A stretch of 64,000 nucleotides of DNA from Semisulcospira habei (taxonomy: Eukaryota > Mollusca > Gastropoda > Semisulcospiridae), in NCBI GenBank assembly GCA_036245525.1, contig BTPG01000003.1, positions 161,627,260 through 161,691,259 on the forward strand, in the 5' to 3' direction. Below are positions 63,245 to 64,000 of the stretch, in pieces (positions within the stretch are counted from its first letter, which is position 1; the number at the start of each line of letters is the position of its first letter). A program made the position numbers and the translations under genes. Below the pieces are notes generated by a model. That model searched no databases. It was not told the DNA's origin and was given only the letters and a program-made list of their open reading frames with translations.

Positions 63245-64000
63245 AGCTTGTCCACATGCTCTGGGTTCAGGGTAGCCCTTTGACTGGTCAGAATGTCCCC
63301 AGCTCTCAGAGGGCACACTCGTAGCCGGGATAGCGAGGTAAATCCTCACCACCCTAGCCAACAGAGGGAAGCGGTACTCATTCTGTTTCCACCACAAGAG
63401 TGGGTTCTCCGCCATGCCAATCGATTTCTCCTCTCGATACTTCTCGACTTCTTCAGCTCCCTGCTGGTAGGTGGTCTTGCTCGGCTCGACATGTGTGACA
63501 AAGACATCTGCCAGGAGGGAGTCAAGCAGGCACGCTCCTTTGCTCTCGTACTTCCGTTCGTCCTCGGGTCTCTCTGTCTTTACAAAATGCTCTTCTTGGA
63601 TCTCCTCAAGAACCTCAACATCATGGGCATGCTCATCAAGAGCTGGCGAACTGGGGGTGGCTGAAGTTCCAGGTTCTGCTGAAGTTCCAGGATCTGCTTT
63701 GACTGCTTCGACGGTCTTGGGTTTTGTGTGCAAGCTCACTGTGGCATCAGTGAGTTTGCGGAAGATGCCATCGCGTTGTTCTGGTGCCATGTAGGAGAAA
63801 GACTTAAAGCGTGGGTCCAAAGCTGAAATCGTCTGCAACATCTCTCTCTGTTCTGCATACCGGCCCTCCAGATCTGCTGCCATGATAGCCTTCATTTGCT
63901 GGACGGACATGGAGTTGTCTGGCTTTGGGCGAAGATGTCCTTTTTCGCCAAGCAGACTCTGAAGAAGGGGCATGATCACAGACAAAGTCGGCATCTCCTC
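63245..64000 (-). pseudogene. hAT-superfamily transposase, C-terminal part (runs off the window)
   Basis: The minus-strand frame enters at the right edge and has a helical region (EGRYAEQREMLQTISALDPR, FKSFSYMAPEQRDGIFRKLT), an acidic low-complexity spacer, then the hAT dimerisation domain: ENPLLWWKQNEYRFPLLARV, IYLAIPATSVPSE. After PSE the expected motif is missing: about 14 bp are lost near 63305, shifting the frame. AGDILTSQRATLNPEHVDKL follows in the next frame. The last residues are cut off by RTE-A copy 7. This resembles ZBED1/hobo-type transposases. The break makes a domesticated gene unlikely, although the part beyond the window is unseen. Confidence 0.82.

Noticed and set aside
42153..64000. 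Final TatD exon downstream
   Set aside because: Looked for the C-terminal HPG and NT...F/Y motifs after 42152 and found no convincing match. It may lie beyond the window.
63245..64000. Domesticated ZBED-like host gene
   Set aside because: A deletion shifts the frame within the dimerisation domain and the end is cut by RTE-A, so a decayed hAT transposon is simpler.

Overview
The window is eukaryotic nuclear DNA from an invertebrate, probably a marine mollusc (inferred from the RTE-, DIRS- and L2-type repeats and the recurring CACGTG-ended repeat; no rRNA, mitochondrial or host marker confirms it). It carries one recognisable host gene and is otherwise mostly transposable elements (TEs) inserted into each other. 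No tRNA, rRNA, CRISPR array or bacterial operon was seen.

Host gene: three plus-strand exons of a TatD-family metal-dependent deoxyribonuclease, most like TATDN2, lie at 5635-5800, 26757-26886 and 41931-42152. Their splice phases fit, and they carry the family's E, H, H and D motifs. Introns of about 21 kb and 15 kb between them are filled with TEs. The N-terminal HxH exon and the last exon were not found.

Layout: 1-1990 holds the end of a pogo/Tigger-like MITE, split by a 5'-truncated RT fragment (RTE-C) flanked by an unusually long duplication. 1989-5634 is intronic or upstream sequence with repeat A and a DIRS end fragment. 7547-26678 is a piggyBac-like element with TTAA ends. Inside it sit a DIRS retrotransposon (DIRS-1, 7617-17047, with its own RTE-A insertion at 8256-11535) and a second RTE-A copy (20939-26607), which itself contains another LINE fragment, a SINE-like repeat (SINE-A) and a solo LTR. 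27926-32899 is an RTE-B fragment split by RTE-A copy 3. 36070-39785 and 44850-48152 are two RTE-A copies in opposite orientation, each with an intact 1004-codon ORF. 40317-41795 is an L2-like fragment hit twice by SINE-A. 48423-59078 is a tyrosine-recombinase retrotransposon with split direct repeats (Ngaro-like), broken by RTE-A copy 6 in its gag. 59080-62650 is the left part of a second DIRS family (DIRS-2). 62651-63244 is an internally deleted RTE-A, and the window ends in a minus-strand hAT transposase.

How the parts relate: RTE-A (about 3.3 kb, 5' end CCTCGCRCTGGGACC, 3' tail TAAG repeats, 9-12 bp target duplications) is the youngest and most active-looking family. Its insertions give relative dates for everything they interrupt. 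SINE-A (about 390 bp, fixed 5' end, CAAT-type tail, 11-14 bp target duplications) has also been active and hit RTE-A, L2 and a local duplication. The DIRS, Ngaro-like, piggyBac, RTE-B, RTE-C and hAT coding regions are all broken by stops or frameshifts.
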